Shown one piece after another: positions 33,486-42,195 of a DNA stretch of 64,000 nucleotides. The DNA is from Marinilabiliaceae bacterium. GTDB taxonomy: Bacteria; Bacteroidota; Bacteroidia; Bacteroidales; Marinilabiliaceae. A model generated the notes under the pieces. It was not told the origin of the DNA, ran no database searches, and worked only from the letters and a program-made list of their open reading frames with translations. The stretch covers positions 24,207 through 88,206 of the forward strand of contig JABUTU010000037.1 of assembly GCA_021443545.1 (NCBI GenBank), written 5' to 3'. Numbering within the stretch: the stretch's first letter is position 1; each line of letters begins with the position of its first letter. The position numbers and the translations under genes are program-made.

Positions 33486-35543
33486 ATGAATAGTTTCAGA
33501 AAAAGACTACCAATTGTAGTTCTCATCTCCTTAGGTGTTGTCTCCTGCACAACGAGGATTAATACTCAGGTTCCTCTATGGATGATGCACGAGAACCCAA
33601 CAGCCTTTGAGATAGAGATTGATTGTGCTGATACATGTCAGACGCTTCATGTCGCAGTGCGCGAGATGACAAATATCCAGTGCGCAAAGGTGATAGAGGC
33701 AACTGTATCGCCCGATGGCGGACTTCAGCGTGACGCATATAGTCTAAAGTGGTCGGACAATCATGAAAAACTCTTCATCGAGTCATCGACGACAACAGGT
33801 ATTCTCTACGCTACTTATGCCATAAAGCGTATGGAGCGTCTTGGCGAAACTATTAATAATATGACATCATCACCAGCCTACCAGCTGAGAATGCTCAACC
33901 ATTGGGATAATCTGGATGGGAGCGTCGAACGAGGTTATGCTGGCAGTTCTTTGTGGAAGTGGGATGAATTGCCAAGTATCATCTCGCCCCGTTATGCCGT
34001 CTATGCGACTGCGTGCGCTAACATCGGCATAAATGCTACGGTACTTAACAATGTCAATGCCTCTCCCGAGATCCTGACTCATGAGTATCTGCAGAAGATA
34101 AAAGTGCTCGCTGATATCTTCAGAGTGTATGGTATCAAGGTATTCTTAAGTGTCAACTTTGCTTCACCTATGAAATTAGGAGGCTGCGAAGACGCGGATC
34201 CGCTACGTCCAGAAGTCCAGAAGTGGTGGAATGAAAAGGCAAATGAGATATATGAGCTTATCCCTGACTTTGGAGGTTTTCTTGCAAAAGCAAATAGCGA
34301 AGGACAGCCTGGTCCTCTTGACTATGGTCGCTCTCATGCCGACGGAGCTAATATGCTTGCCAAGGCATTGCAGCCTCATGGTGGTATCGTTATGTGGCGT
34401 GCCTTCGTCTACTCTCCGTCGGATGCGGACCGAGCAAAGCAGGCTTATATAGAGTTTGAACCCTACGATGGTAAATTCGCTGATAATGTCATAATTCAGA
34501 TAAAGAATGGACCCGTTGACTTCCAGCCTCGCGAGCCTTTCAGTCCGCTCTTCGGTGCGTTAGACAGCACGCAGATGATGGCTGAACTACAGATAACACA
34601 AGAGTATACGGGTCACGCCAATCATCTCTGTTATTTAGCTCCGATGTGGACGGAGTGTCTGAATGCCGATACCTTCCGGGATGGCGAAGGGTCTACTATA
34701 GCGGAGTTGACATCGAGACGACAGCCGATTACCGCCATAGCAGGAGTTAGTAATATAGGAGATAGTGTCGTTTGGTGTGCAAACCCCATGGCACAGATTA
34801 ACTGGTATGCCTTCGGACGCTTGGCATGGGACCCTACGTTGTCATCTCGTAAGATAGCGGAGGAGTGGACTGGCTTGTCGTTCCCAGAGCTTCCCTCTGC
34901 TCAGCGCGATACAATGGTAAATATGCTATGTGAATCGCATGAGACAGTGGTGGACTATATGATGCCTCTTGGACTTCACCATCTCTTTGCATGGGGACAC
35001 CATTATGGTCCCGAGCCATGGTGTGCCATTGAAGGAGCTCGTCCCGACTGGCTTCCAAGTTATTATCATAGGGCAGACGAGAAAGGACTTGGCTTCGACA
35101 GATCACCTTCTGGCAGTGCAGGCTGTTATCAGTATAATGAGCCACTTGGTAGTATTTACGCAGATATTAAGAGTTGTCCCGACGAATTGCTACTATGGTT
35201 TCATCACGCTTCGTGGAACCATAAGATGCACAGTGGAAGAACCTTGTGGGAAGAGCTCTGTTTTCGTTATTCAAGAGGTATGCGAAACGCACAGCATCAG
35301 CTATCTATCTGGGAGGAGATGCGACCATATATAAATAATCAGGAGATGTGGTTGGATGTCTATCATCGTCTGAGCATTCAGGCGAACGATGCGCAATGGT
35401 GGCACGATGCGTGTCTGCTTTACTTCCAGGAGTTCAGTAAGATGCCGATTCCCGAAGGAACCACGTTTAGTCTGGAAGAGATGAAACGATTCCGCCTTAA
35501 TATCAATAACTACCAGTCTGCACCTCACGGTTTTCTTAAATAG
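33486..35543 (+). CDS. GH67 alpha-glucuronidase, lipoprotein
   Basis: Removes (4-O-methyl)glucuronic acid from the reducing-distal end of xylo-oligosaccharides. The start is ATG 33486 (685 aa) rather than the in-frame TTG at 33477. It has a lipoprotein signal (lipid cysteine at LGVVSC, about residue 21), an N-terminal substrate-binding domain (about 30-130) and the GH67 barrel with NSEGQPGP (acid region), GIVMWRAFVYSP, VIIQIKNGPVDFQPREP and LQITQEYTGH, then the C-terminal helical domain with WHHYGPEPWC-like and GFDRSP motifs. It fits a glucuronoxylan-processing role with the GH10 and GH43 genes. Confidence 0.92.
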   Translation: MNSFRKRLPIVVLISLGVVSCTTRINTQVPLWMMHENPTAFEIEIDCADTCQTLHVAVREMTNIQCAKVIEATVSPDGGLQRDAYSLKWSDNHEKLFIESSTTTGILYATYAIKRMERLGETINNMTSSPAYQLRMLNHWDNLDGSVERGYAGSSLWKWDELPSIISPRYAVYATACANIGINATVLNNVNASPEILTHEYLQKIKVLADIFRVYGIKVFLSVNFASPMKLGGCEDADPLRPEVQKWWNEKANEIYELIPDFGGFLAKANSEGQPGPLDYGRSHADGANMLAKALQPHGGIVMWRAFVYSPSDADRAKQAYIEFEPYDGKFADNVIIQIKNGPVDFQPREPFSPLFGALDSTQMMAELQITQEYTGHANHLCYLAPMWTECLNADTFRDGEGSTIAELTSRRQPITAIAGVSNIGDSVVWCANPMAQINWYAFGRLAWDPTLSSRKIAEEWTGLSFPELPSAQRDTMVNMLCESHETVVDYMMPLGLHHLFAWGHHYGPEPWCAIEGARPDWLPSYYHRADEKGLGFDRSPSGSAGCYQYNEPLGSIYADIKSCPDELLLWFHHASWNHKMHSGRTLWEELCFRYSRGMRNAQHQLSIWEEMRPYINNQEMWLDVYHRLSIQANDAQWWHDACLLYFQEFSKMPIPEGTTFSLEEMKRFRLNINNYQSAPHGFLK

Positions 35544-35552
35544 TATTTTTCT

Positions 35553-35583
35553 TTTGTCATTATTGACAAAAATGATACCTTTG
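35553..35583 (+). promoter_or_regulatory. Promoter of tRNA-Arg(CCT), full consensus
   Basis: TTTG (35553-35556), a 19-nt spacer and TACCTTTG (35576-35583) match the Bacteroidetes promoter consensus exactly. The tRNA starts 20 nt after the -7 box. Confidence 0.8.
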
Positions 35584-35603
35584 CAATCGATAACGAGAGG
35601 TAT

Positions 35604-35675
35604 GGCCTTATAGTTCAAGGGATAGAACGAGAGTTTCCTAAACTCTAGATTCGAGTTCGAGTCTCGGTGGGGCTA
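35604..35675 (+). tRNA. tRNA-Arg (CCT)
   Basis: A 72-nt cloverleaf on the plus strand. Acceptor GGCCTTA pairs with TGGGGCT (with G:T wobbles), D stem GTTC/GAAC, anticodon stem AGAGT/ACTCT with loop TTCCTAA giving CCT (reads AGG), and T arm with TTCGAGT. No CCA is encoded. The CvpA gene begins 15 nt after its 3' end, so transcription may run on into it. Confidence 0.93.
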
Positions 35676-35690
35676 CTAAAATTTAGAATT

Positions 35691-36236
35691 ATGAATATGA
35701 CTGCTTTTGATGTCGCAATATTAATATTGTTGGTCATTTCATTCATTTATGGTATGCGTCGAGGCTTAATTATGGAGCTGTCGACGTTGTTGGGTGTATT
35801 AGTCGGAATATGGGGGGCTACTCACTTCTCCTATATTGTTCAGGATTATATCTCTTCGAGGTTTGATTTTCAGTACTCTGGCATAATAGCTTTTGCATTA
35901 ACAGTCATCATAATAGCTATTATCGTTCATTTTTTAGCTACGTGGATTAGCAAAATGCTGAAAGCAACATTCTTGAGTTCTGTCAATGGGTTGTTAGGAG
36001 GATTGTTCAGTTCTCTGAAGGCATTGTTCCTCGTCAGTTGTCTGCTTTATGTATGTACCAAGTATGCAGGGGATGAGGTTTTTCTCTCTTATGCCAATCA
36101 GGAGAAATCGTATTCATATAAGCCTGTAGTTAGTATGGCACAATTTATCATTGATATCGTCGACATTCCATCCAAGGAGGATGTGATGAAGGTAGTAACC
36201 GACGTAGAGGCTGAGATAAAGCAGATAAACTTGTAG
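35691..36236 (+). CDS. CvpA-family membrane protein
   Basis: The start is ATG 35691 (181 aa); upstream in-frame codons lie inside the tRNA gene. The protein has four membrane segments (about 5-24, 30-48, 64-85, 100-118) and the CvpA pattern MTAFDVAILILLVISFIYGMRRGLIMELS, a central FLSSVNGLLGGLFSSLKALFLVS stretch and a short polar C-terminus. CvpA proteins are linked to colicin V production and envelope homeostasis in other bacteria, without a firm mechanism. It is 2 nt upstream of the UpxY-type gene. Confidence 0.85.
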   Translation: MNMTAFDVAILILLVISFIYGMRRGLIMELSTLLGVLVGIWGATHFSYIVQDYISSRFDFQYSGIIAFALTVIIIAIIVHFLATWISKMLKATFLSSVNGLLGGLFSSLKALFLVSCLLYVCTKYAGDEVFLSYANQEKSYSYKPVVSMAQFIIDIVDIPSKEDVMKVVTDVEAEIKQINL

Positions 36237-36238
36237 GT

Positions 36239-36790
36239 ATGCCGGTAGCAAAAGAGGTGTCAGAGTGCAAGTGGTATGTGATGCGCACAAATTCGGCAGC
36301 TGCAAACCGCATACGAGATGAGTTAGAGGTACAGGGCTATGAGTATTTTCAGGCACAAAGGCAGGTAGTCAAGGTAGTCAAGGGTCAGAAGAAAAAGGTG
36401 ACGGAGTATTTTATGAAGGATTTCTTCTTCATACACTCAACAAAAGAGTCGCTGGTAGAGTTTCAAAGGTTTGCGCCATCGCGCATCAATTTCTACTTCA
36501 ATATTTGTGAGCATAAGCATAACGATTGTGTCGTCATTCCTGATAAGCAGATGGAGGACTTCATACGCGTTGCACAGTCGTACGATGCCAACCCGACGGT
36601 TATAACGCTCGAGGAGGCTAATCTGCGTAAGGGCGACAGAATACGCATTGTTGGAGGTAATCTCGATGGGGTTGAGGGCCGTTTCGTGCAATTGACTCGT
36701 GGTCAGAAGAGAAAGCTGATTGTTGTCCTTGACGGCATCATGGCCATAACCGCCCAGGTGGATGCTGAGATGGTTGAGAAAATAGAATGA
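36239..36790 (+). CDS. UpxY-type NusG-family transcription antiterminator
   Basis: The 183-aa protein is a specialised NusG paralogue. It has an NGN domain (about 10-110) with the opening CKWYVMRTNSAAANRIRDEL and the KDFFFIHSTKESL strand, and a KOW domain (about 125-178) with LRKGDRIRIVGGNLDGVEGRF. In Bacteroides, UpxY proteins antiterminate their own capsule operon and sit as its first gene. Here it is on the plus strand, at the far end of a minus-strand glycan operon, so it cannot be the first gene of that operon. Its target is unknown. Confidence 0.85.
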   Translation: MPVAKEVSECKWYVMRTNSAAANRIRDELEVQGYEYFQAQRQVVKVVKGQKKKVTEYFMKDFFFIHSTKESLVEFQRFAPSRINFYFNICEHKHNDCVVIPDKQMEDFIRVAQSYDANPTVITLEEANLRKGDRIRIVGGNLDGVEGRFVQLTRGQKRKLIVVLDGIMAITAQVDAEMVEKIE

Positions 36791-36791
36791 A

Positions 36792-36819
36792 GGGCATCAT
36801 AACTCAAGTTATGATGCCC
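36792..36819. terminator. Perfect hairpin between convergent units
   Basis: GGGCATCATAACT (36792-36804) is the exact reverse complement of AGTTATGATGCCC (36807-36819), separated by only two bases. A run of T is not evident on either side. It lies 2 nt after the antiterminator gene and 33 nt before the end of the minus glycan operon, so it could act in both directions. Confidence 0.6.
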
Positions 36820-36851
36820 CTCTGCTTATATTATATTTACTTCCTCTGAAC

Positions 36852-37955
36852 CTATTCGGTCAGCAGTTGCTGGTACATTTCAAGGTATTGTTCTGCAATG
36901 TTATGGGCGGAGTATTTCTTCTCCACAAGCTGACGACCATTTCGTCCCATAGTTTCAAGATCCTCCTCGCTGAGAGACAGGAATTGTATGATTGCATCTT
37001 CGAGTGCCCTGACATCACCCTTCGCTATCCACCACCCGCACTTCTGCGTTTCGAGAACCTGCCATGGTGTGCCATCTGTTGTGATGACAGGTGTACCAGC
37101 AGCAAGCGCCTCGCCTATGACAAGACCGAAATTCTCAGAGTAGGTAGGCAATACAAACAAGTCGGCCTCCTTAAACAGATTCCATTTGGCATCACTGAAC
37201 TCCGCTCCCATAAAGCGAATCATATGCCGCACCTTTAGCTGCGATGCTAAATCCTTCAAATACTCAACGTAGCTCCTGTCGCCATCACCAACAATTTCAA
37301 TGGTGTAATCCGCAAGCCTCTCGCGTATATTGGCCACAGCGTTTATCAGTATGTCGATGCCTTTCTTCGGATGTATGCGGGAAAGAAAGAGAATCTTATT
37401 CTTCCTTTGCCACAAACTCTTCAGATTGATGGATTTCACATCGATACCATTAGCAATGACATGTATATTATCGTTCCACCCAAGTTTCAGAAGGTTTTCC
37501 TTTTCGCTTTGTGCTGTCGCATGAATCAAATCGACATTCTGGACAGCCCTCTTCTGGAAAAGATGAATAGCCCAAAACTTACGAGTCCAATAGTGACGTT
37601 GGATTATCCAAGGCTCGAGCATACCATGTGGGGTCAGAACAACTTTATACCCCTTATTCTGCGACCATCTCTGAACAAGAGAGATGCAAGGATGCCAACA
37701 TCCATTGACATGTACAATATCTGGTTTCACTTCGTCGAGAAGCCTGTTCCAGTCGCGTTTCAAGCCAAAACCGAGTGTATTCCCACTTATATGATGAAAC
37801 TTGATGGTGGGGAGATTTAAATCTGCTATATTACTCGATGTAGCTATGTGAAGGTCAACAATCCTTCCTAACTCCACAGCATTGACCTGAATGGAGACAC
37901 CCATACCGCCAGCGGTGGATGTATCTATCGACTGTGAGTAGAAAAGGACTCTCAT
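36852..37955 (-). CDS. Glycosyltransferase family 4
   Basis: The 367-aa GT-B protein begins MRVLFYSQSIDTSTAGGMGVSIQ, a GT4 N-terminus. It has LTPHGMLEPWIIQRHYWTRKFWA, the strand opening its second domain NKILFLSRIHPKKGIDILINA, and the C-terminal nucleotide-sugar motif ENFGLVIGEALAAGTPVITTDGTPW with an E-x7-E signature. It should transfer one sugar to the growing repeat unit at the inner membrane. Last gene of the minus operon; overlaps the next gene upstream by 4 nt. Confidence 0.88.
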   Translation of the reverse strand: MRVLFYSQSIDTSTAGGMGVSIQVNAVELGRIVDLHIATSSNIADLNLPTIKFHHISGNTLGFGLKRDWNRLLDEVKPDIVHVNGCWHPCISLVQRWSQNKGYKVVLTPHGMLEPWIIQRHYWTRKFWAIHLFQKRAVQNVDLIHATAQSEKENLLKLGWNDNIHVIANGIDVKSINLKSLWQRKNKILFLSRIHPKKGIDILINAVANIRERLADYTIEIVGDGDRSYVEYLKDLASQLKVRHMIRFMGAEFSDAKWNLFKEADLFVLPTYSENFGLVIGEALAAGTPVITTDGTPWQVLETQKCGWWIAKGDVRALEDAIIQFLSLSEEDLETMGRNGRQLVEKKYSAHNIAEQYLEMYQQLLTE

Positions 37956-39025
37956 AATATTGATGTGGCATTTGACACCATTTGTTCTACGCTTAACTCT
38001 TTAATTGCAAGTGTTTTCGCATTATTTCCTAAGCGAGCTATCTCGTCATTTGATATGGATGATATAGTCGCAATACATTCGTCAATACTCTCAAAAATCA
38101 AGCCATTCACACCATGTTGGATATATGAATACTCAACGCACTGTTTTGTTTCAGCTCCTCTTTTAAAAGTAAAAACAGGTTTGCCATAGGCCATCGCTTC
38201 GACAATAGACAACCCCACCCATCCTGGTTGGAAGTAGACGTCAGCAACTGCAAACAGCTCCCTCTTGAATGTTTCATCGTATACGGCATTATAATTATAA
38301 ACGTTACGATATGCTGAAAAATCAGGTTTGAAAGGACCTTCGCCTATAATGATGAAGCCATAGTGCTCAGGGTCAAGGTTCTGTATTGTCTCTATAAGAA
38401 GGTCTGCTCTTCTGTATTGATTCGCGAAGCGGGCGCAGAAGAGAAGAATGACCTCCTCGGTTATCCCATATTTTTCTTTCAGAGCCTCCTTGGAACAATC
38501 TGGTTCGTACGAAGTCATCTTGCTGATATTCGACAGCGTGTTATTCAAGGCAACAATACTCTTTCGTGGAAAAATTTTCTTCCACTGATTAGCCTCCTTG
38601 CGCATGTAAATCCAGGCACCATCTGCGAGGCTTAACATGCTTTTGAGCTTCCAGTCGGGCCTAACCTCTTCTTGCAAATAGCGTTTCACTGAAATACCCT
38701 GTCCCCATAGGATGATTCGTTTATGATGAATGAATTGAGTCAGTAGCAGAAACCATGTGCTAACATGAGAGAAGAGGAACATAGCAACGATTGTGTCGGC
38801 GTTACTTCTCAGGAGCGGAAGAGGGTTGTAGAAAAGCAGACCGAAAAGAGTGAAGGATGCAATGTGGGAGACTGGAGTCTCAGCTAATGAGAATCCATCC
38901 TGTCGACTCTTTTCGTATTGTTCATATACATATATCTCCACCTCGTTATTATCCTTTGAGAGGAGCGAGAAAAACTCCTCCCGGTAGTGAGGAATGAATG
39001 GTTGGAGAATGGCTATTCTGGGCAT
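37952..39025 (-). CDS. Glycosyltransferase family 4-like
   Basis: The 357-aa protein opens MPRIAILQPFIPHYREEFFSLLS, typical of GT4 enzymes of surface polysaccharides, and has the second-domain pattern VILLFCARFANQYRRADLLIETI, YGFIIIGEGPFKPDF and the donor-binding FQPGWVGLSIVEAMAYGKPVFT with the E. The family call is firm; the sugar is not. The gene overlaps the SGNH gene by 13 nt upstream and the next GT4 gene by 4 nt downstream. Confidence 0.85.
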   Translation of the reverse strand: MPRIAILQPFIPHYREEFFSLLSKDNNEVEIYVYEQYEKSRQDGFSLAETPVSHIASFTLFGLLFYNPLPLLRSNADTIVAMFLFSHVSTWFLLLTQFIHHKRIILWGQGISVKRYLQEEVRPDWKLKSMLSLADGAWIYMRKEANQWKKIFPRKSIVALNNTLSNISKMTSYEPDCSKEALKEKYGITEEVILLFCARFANQYRRADLLIETIQNLDPEHYGFIIIGEGPFKPDFSAYRNVYNYNAVYDETFKRELFAVADVYFQPGWVGLSIVEAMAYGKPVFTFKRGAETKQCVEYSYIQHGVNGLIFESIDECIATISSISNDEIARLGNNAKTLAIKELSVEQMVSNATSIL

Positions 39026-39957
39026 AGCGGGAAATACTCTTTCTCGATTTTTTTCAGTTGTGTGGCGAGGAAACGCTGTCCCGATTCGTTGAAATGTATT
39101 ATATCGCGATACATCGATAGGTTTTCGCCGTTATCAAGACCTTTGACAAGTGGAATGCCTTTCTCTTCGCATAACTTCTCAATTTTTTTACCCATCCAGT
39201 TGTACTGACCAGCTTCGATTTCATTACGCTCAGCATGTAGATAAACAACAATAGGGATGTTGTTTGTACTTGAAATATCAAAGAGCTGTTGAAAACCAGG
39301 ACTGAAAAAATCTGATTTCTGGGCAACCTCAGGAATTGGATTGTTCATCACAACTTGTTGGTCTGGGTCATGAGATAAATCATTATCTTTAAAAAGGGGG
39401 TCAATATAGAGCGGAATGACATACCTCTCCAGTAACTCAACAATTGCAAAAGTGTACTGCTTATCTGGATAGTTTGAAAATACCCCAACAACAGGGGCGT
39501 TCGACATGCTATCATAAGCATCATGGCTACTACAAACGAGAATCATGCCAATGGCATTAAAAGTGCCGTACACCGATAGGTAACCAGCGCAGTTGTCGGG
39601 ACTCCAGCTACCAGCCGATATATTCAAGTATTGAGTAGCGTCATCCGTTGCAATGCTTGTTGCAAGAGAGTCGTTATCTATTTGGTTTCCTCCATAGATA
39701 ATCGAATCTCCCAAGCCGAGAATTATTCTTTTGTTCGTATCAGGTTCATCGCTTCTCTGGCAGAAACTATTTGTGCGTATATTTACTCCGAAACGATGTC
39801 TGTTTTGGTTTGGCTGAGATATGTATTCATACTTGTCGTTAGACTGATAGAGAACAGCATCGCAGAAGCCGAAGCTAAAACGAAGAATCAATTCAGTTGC
39901 GACCAACAGAATCAGAGCGCAGTACAATAGTATCTTAAATACTCTCATCAGATTCAA
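39013..39957 (-). CDS. Membrane-anchored SGNH/GDSL hydrolase-like protein
   Basis: The 314-aa protein has one N-terminal membrane segment (about 7-24) and an SGNH fold outside. Block I is GLGDSIIYGG (G83, D84, S85), and block V is D285xxH288 in RDIIHFNESGQRF, giving the catalytic Ser-Asp-His set; the glycine block (SAGSWSPDN) is also visible. Such proteins in polysaccharide loci add or remove acyl groups, usually O-acetyl. Its partner may be the acyltransferase at 48058 or 57085. It overlaps the polymerase by 23 nt and the GT4 gene by 13 nt. Confidence 0.7.
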   Translation of the reverse strand: MNLMRVFKILLYCALILLVATELILRFSFGFCDAVLYQSNDKYEYISQPNQNRHRFGVNIRTNSFCQRSDEPDTNKRIILGLGDSIIYGGNQIDNDSLATSIATDDATQYLNISAGSWSPDNCAGYLSVYGTFNAIGMILVCSSHDAYDSMSNAPVVGVFSNYPDKQYTFAIVELLERYVIPLYIDPLFKDNDLSHDPDQQVVMNNPIPEVAQKSDFFSPGFQQLFDISSTNNIPIVVYLHAERNEIEAGQYNWMGKKIEKLCEEKGIPLVKGLDNGENLSMYRDIIHFNESGQRFLATQLKKIEKEYFPLCPE

Positions 39958-41176
39958 TCACTTCGCTATTATCAAACTCCTCCAGATTCTCTTCATTCAT
40001 ATCAAGAGAGAAATCGCCATAAACTTTATATTCAGCAAGGACGCTGACAAGCATCCAGAATATAAGACATAAGTACCATCCGCCTTGAAACATATATGCC
40101 TCAAATATGGAGTGGAGACACATGTAGAGAAAGACGCAGAAGTAGAGAGCTAACAGCCGGTTGTTTCGTAACTCCTGAAGGGGAATGATGGTCTTTGACA
40201 TAATGATGAGGACGCAGATTGCACCAGCTAATCCAGTTTGCGAGAGGATTGTCAACCAGCCCGATCCCGTCTCAGCACGCCCAACATCCCCATCTAAGCC
40301 TGTGGCACCAAATCCGACACCTATGACAGGTGACGACTCAAACTCCTCGAAACGAGCGTTCCATAGAGCATCGCGACTGGTATGACCGCTTGCTTCTTGT
40401 GCCAGTTGCTTATTACGCATATTACCCGAGACACTGTCTATCATAGGATAGGCAATTGCAGCTACAATTAATACGGGAATGATTATCTGCAAGAACTTAC
40501 GGGAGTCTTGACTGCCAAGGTAGAGCAGAAGAGCAGAAGCTCCGAGTGATATGCCTGTGGCTGAGCGTGAAGCAGAGGCTACAGTAACGTAAATAGAACA
40601 ACAGATAAAAGCTAAAGCAATAAAGGAGATAACCTTTCTTGATTCCCAGAATCGTACGGCTATATATGTGAAGAAGATAGTGGCTACACCGCAAGCAGCT
40701 GAGAGCCACATACTATTGTTGGTGAATCCCTGAAACTTAAGCTTTGTAGGGTCCATACCCTTATAATAATGCCATGTGTATATTGCATAGTCAATATTAA
40801 CCATCTTGGCGTAGTAGTTTATGATTGCTGTGATGCCAAATCCTACGAATAAAGTGAAAAGCAGCCTTATGCGAAAACTGTAGAGTTCGTAAGATGATGG
40901 TATGAGAGCTGAAAATATGACAGCCGTGAATAGTACTAATCTAAAGTTGACATTGTTATTCAGGATGTTTGATAGAAGTCCGACAACGAGCAGACAAAAC
41001 GCGGCAGTGGAGACATTAGAGAACCCCCTAAGCTTGCTGATTGTAAAAACAACAATGAGAATAAGACCAACCCAATAGAGCCATCCTGGTAGAATCATCG
41101 AGTAGAGGTTCGAGAAGACCAGAAAGGTGAGGAGGAAAAATATTGCGTATGATTTGAATGAATGAATATCTGGCAT
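39935..41176 (-). CDS. wzy: O-antigen polymerase/ligase-like protein (Wzy)
   Basis: The 413-aa protein has about 11 membrane segments and a long periplasmic loop (about 250-300, with ASGHTSRDALWNARFEEFESSPVIGVGFGATG), a pattern shared by Wzy polymerases and WaaL-type ligases. The RDALWNAR and PVIGVGFG motifs are typical of the O-antigen ligase/polymerase superfamily. It would join repeat units in the periplasm with the flippase at 53868. The protein ends in an acidic soluble tail. It lies within a tightly packed minus operon. Confidence 0.8.
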   Translation of the reverse strand: MPDIHSFKSYAIFFLLTFLVFSNLYSMILPGWLYWVGLILIVVFTISKLRGFSNVSTAAFCLLVVGLLSNILNNNVNFRLVLFTAVIFSALIPSSYELYSFRIRLLFTLFVGFGITAIINYYAKMVNIDYAIYTWHYYKGMDPTKLKFQGFTNNSMWLSAACGVATIFFTYIAVRFWESRKVISFIALAFICCSIYVTVASASRSATGISLGASALLLYLGSQDSRKFLQIIIPVLIVAAIAYPMIDSVSGNMRNKQLAQEASGHTSRDALWNARFEEFESSPVIGVGFGATGLDGDVGRAETGSGWLTILSQTGLAGAICVLIIMSKTIIPLQELRNNRLLALYFCVFLYMCLHSIFEAYMFQGGWYLCLIFWMLVSVLAEYKVYGDFSLDMNEENLEEFDNSEVIESDESI

Positions 41177-41186
41177 AATCGGAATC

Positions 41187-42182
41187 TTAAAAACCGGTCT
41201 CCATCATATTATCACCTGGGTGCGGATTTAGACGTTGCATAAACTGATATGTCTGAATATAACGTTTTGGAAACAATCTGAATAATAGTCCCTCTATCTT
41301 ATACTTTATCTTAGAGCTTTTTATTAGACAGTCAAGTAGATGTCTGTTTTCATACAATAATGTATTGAGATTATTTTGCATCTCCACATCCATATTGTAT
41401 GAGTGCATAAGAGAAGAATTGACAGTTAATGAAATCAGGTTGTTGAAAACCAAATCTATCTTTGAGTCATTTGCATGCAATCTGAATTCATTGTTTCTGT
41501 TAGCAATAGCAATTAGGTCGAATGCTTTCTGCGGATTAACCCTTCTGGTTGTCGAGTTGGCAGAACTTAGTATGAAGTAACATTTTTCGTTAATATAGCC
41601 GATTCGGTCAGCTTCAAAAAAAAGTCTTGGGAAAGAGCCCAGATCCTCATGATAAACTTTCTCAACAAAGTTAAACCCGATTTTTATGAGGTATTCATGT
41701 TCCCAAATGGCGTATGTCGGAGATATGTATATACAGCCATTGCTCAGTATTTCCTTTCCCGATTGGATTATAGTCTCATCAAAGTTATCCCAAATCTTAA
41801 GGTGGTCCTGATATTGCTTTGCATGACCTACTAAAACTCCTCTTAGATTGTCACTCTTCAGTCTCTTTACAATCCGACTCAGGCAATTCTCAGCAATCCA
41901 GTCGTCGCCGTCAACAAACCATATATATTCACCAGTAGCCTCGCGTAATCCTCTGTTTCTGGCAGCTCCCTGTTTTGCGTTTTCCTGATAGATATATTTG
42001 ATGTTGTCGTACGAAGACTGCAACTCTCTTACTATTGAAGCCGTTGAATCTGTCGAACCATCATCTACGATTATTACTTCGTATTCCTCTTTTGCCAAAT
42101 CCTGTGATTCGCAGCTCTCAACACATTTGCGGACGTATTTCTCTATGTTGTATGCTGGAATTATAATTGATATATGCTTCAT
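41187..42182 (-). CDS. Glycosyltransferase family 2
   Basis: The start is ATG 42182 (331 aa, MKHISIIIPAYNIEKYVRKC), the usual GT2 beginning; a further in-frame ATG at 42227 would overlap the upstream gene. The GT-A domain has IIVDDGSTD and the DxD motif in WFVDGDDWI at about 88-95, followed by an aromatic C-terminal region. It should transfer a hexose or deoxysugar, but the donor is unknown. It is followed after 10 nt by the polymerase gene. Confidence 0.9.
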   Translation of the reverse strand: MKHISIIIPAYNIEKYVRKCVESCESQDLAKEEYEVIIVDDGSTDSTASIVRELQSSYDNIKYIYQENAKQGAARNRGLREATGEYIWFVDGDDWIAENCLSRIVKRLKSDNLRGVLVGHAKQYQDHLKIWDNFDETIIQSGKEILSNGCIYISPTYAIWEHEYLIKIGFNFVEKVYHEDLGSFPRLFFEADRIGYINEKCYFILSSANSTTRRVNPQKAFDLIAIANRNNEFRLHANDSKIDLVFNNLISLTVNSSLMHSYNMDVEMQNNLNTLLYENRHLLDCLIKSSKIKYKIEGLLFRLFPKRYIQTYQFMQRLNPHPGDNMMETGF

Positions 42183-42195
42183 GCTAACTTGAGAA

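Noticed and set aside
37371-37820. 149-codon plus-strand frame inside the GT4 gene at 36852
   Set aside because: Antisense to clear GT4 coding with no recognisable motif or promoter.
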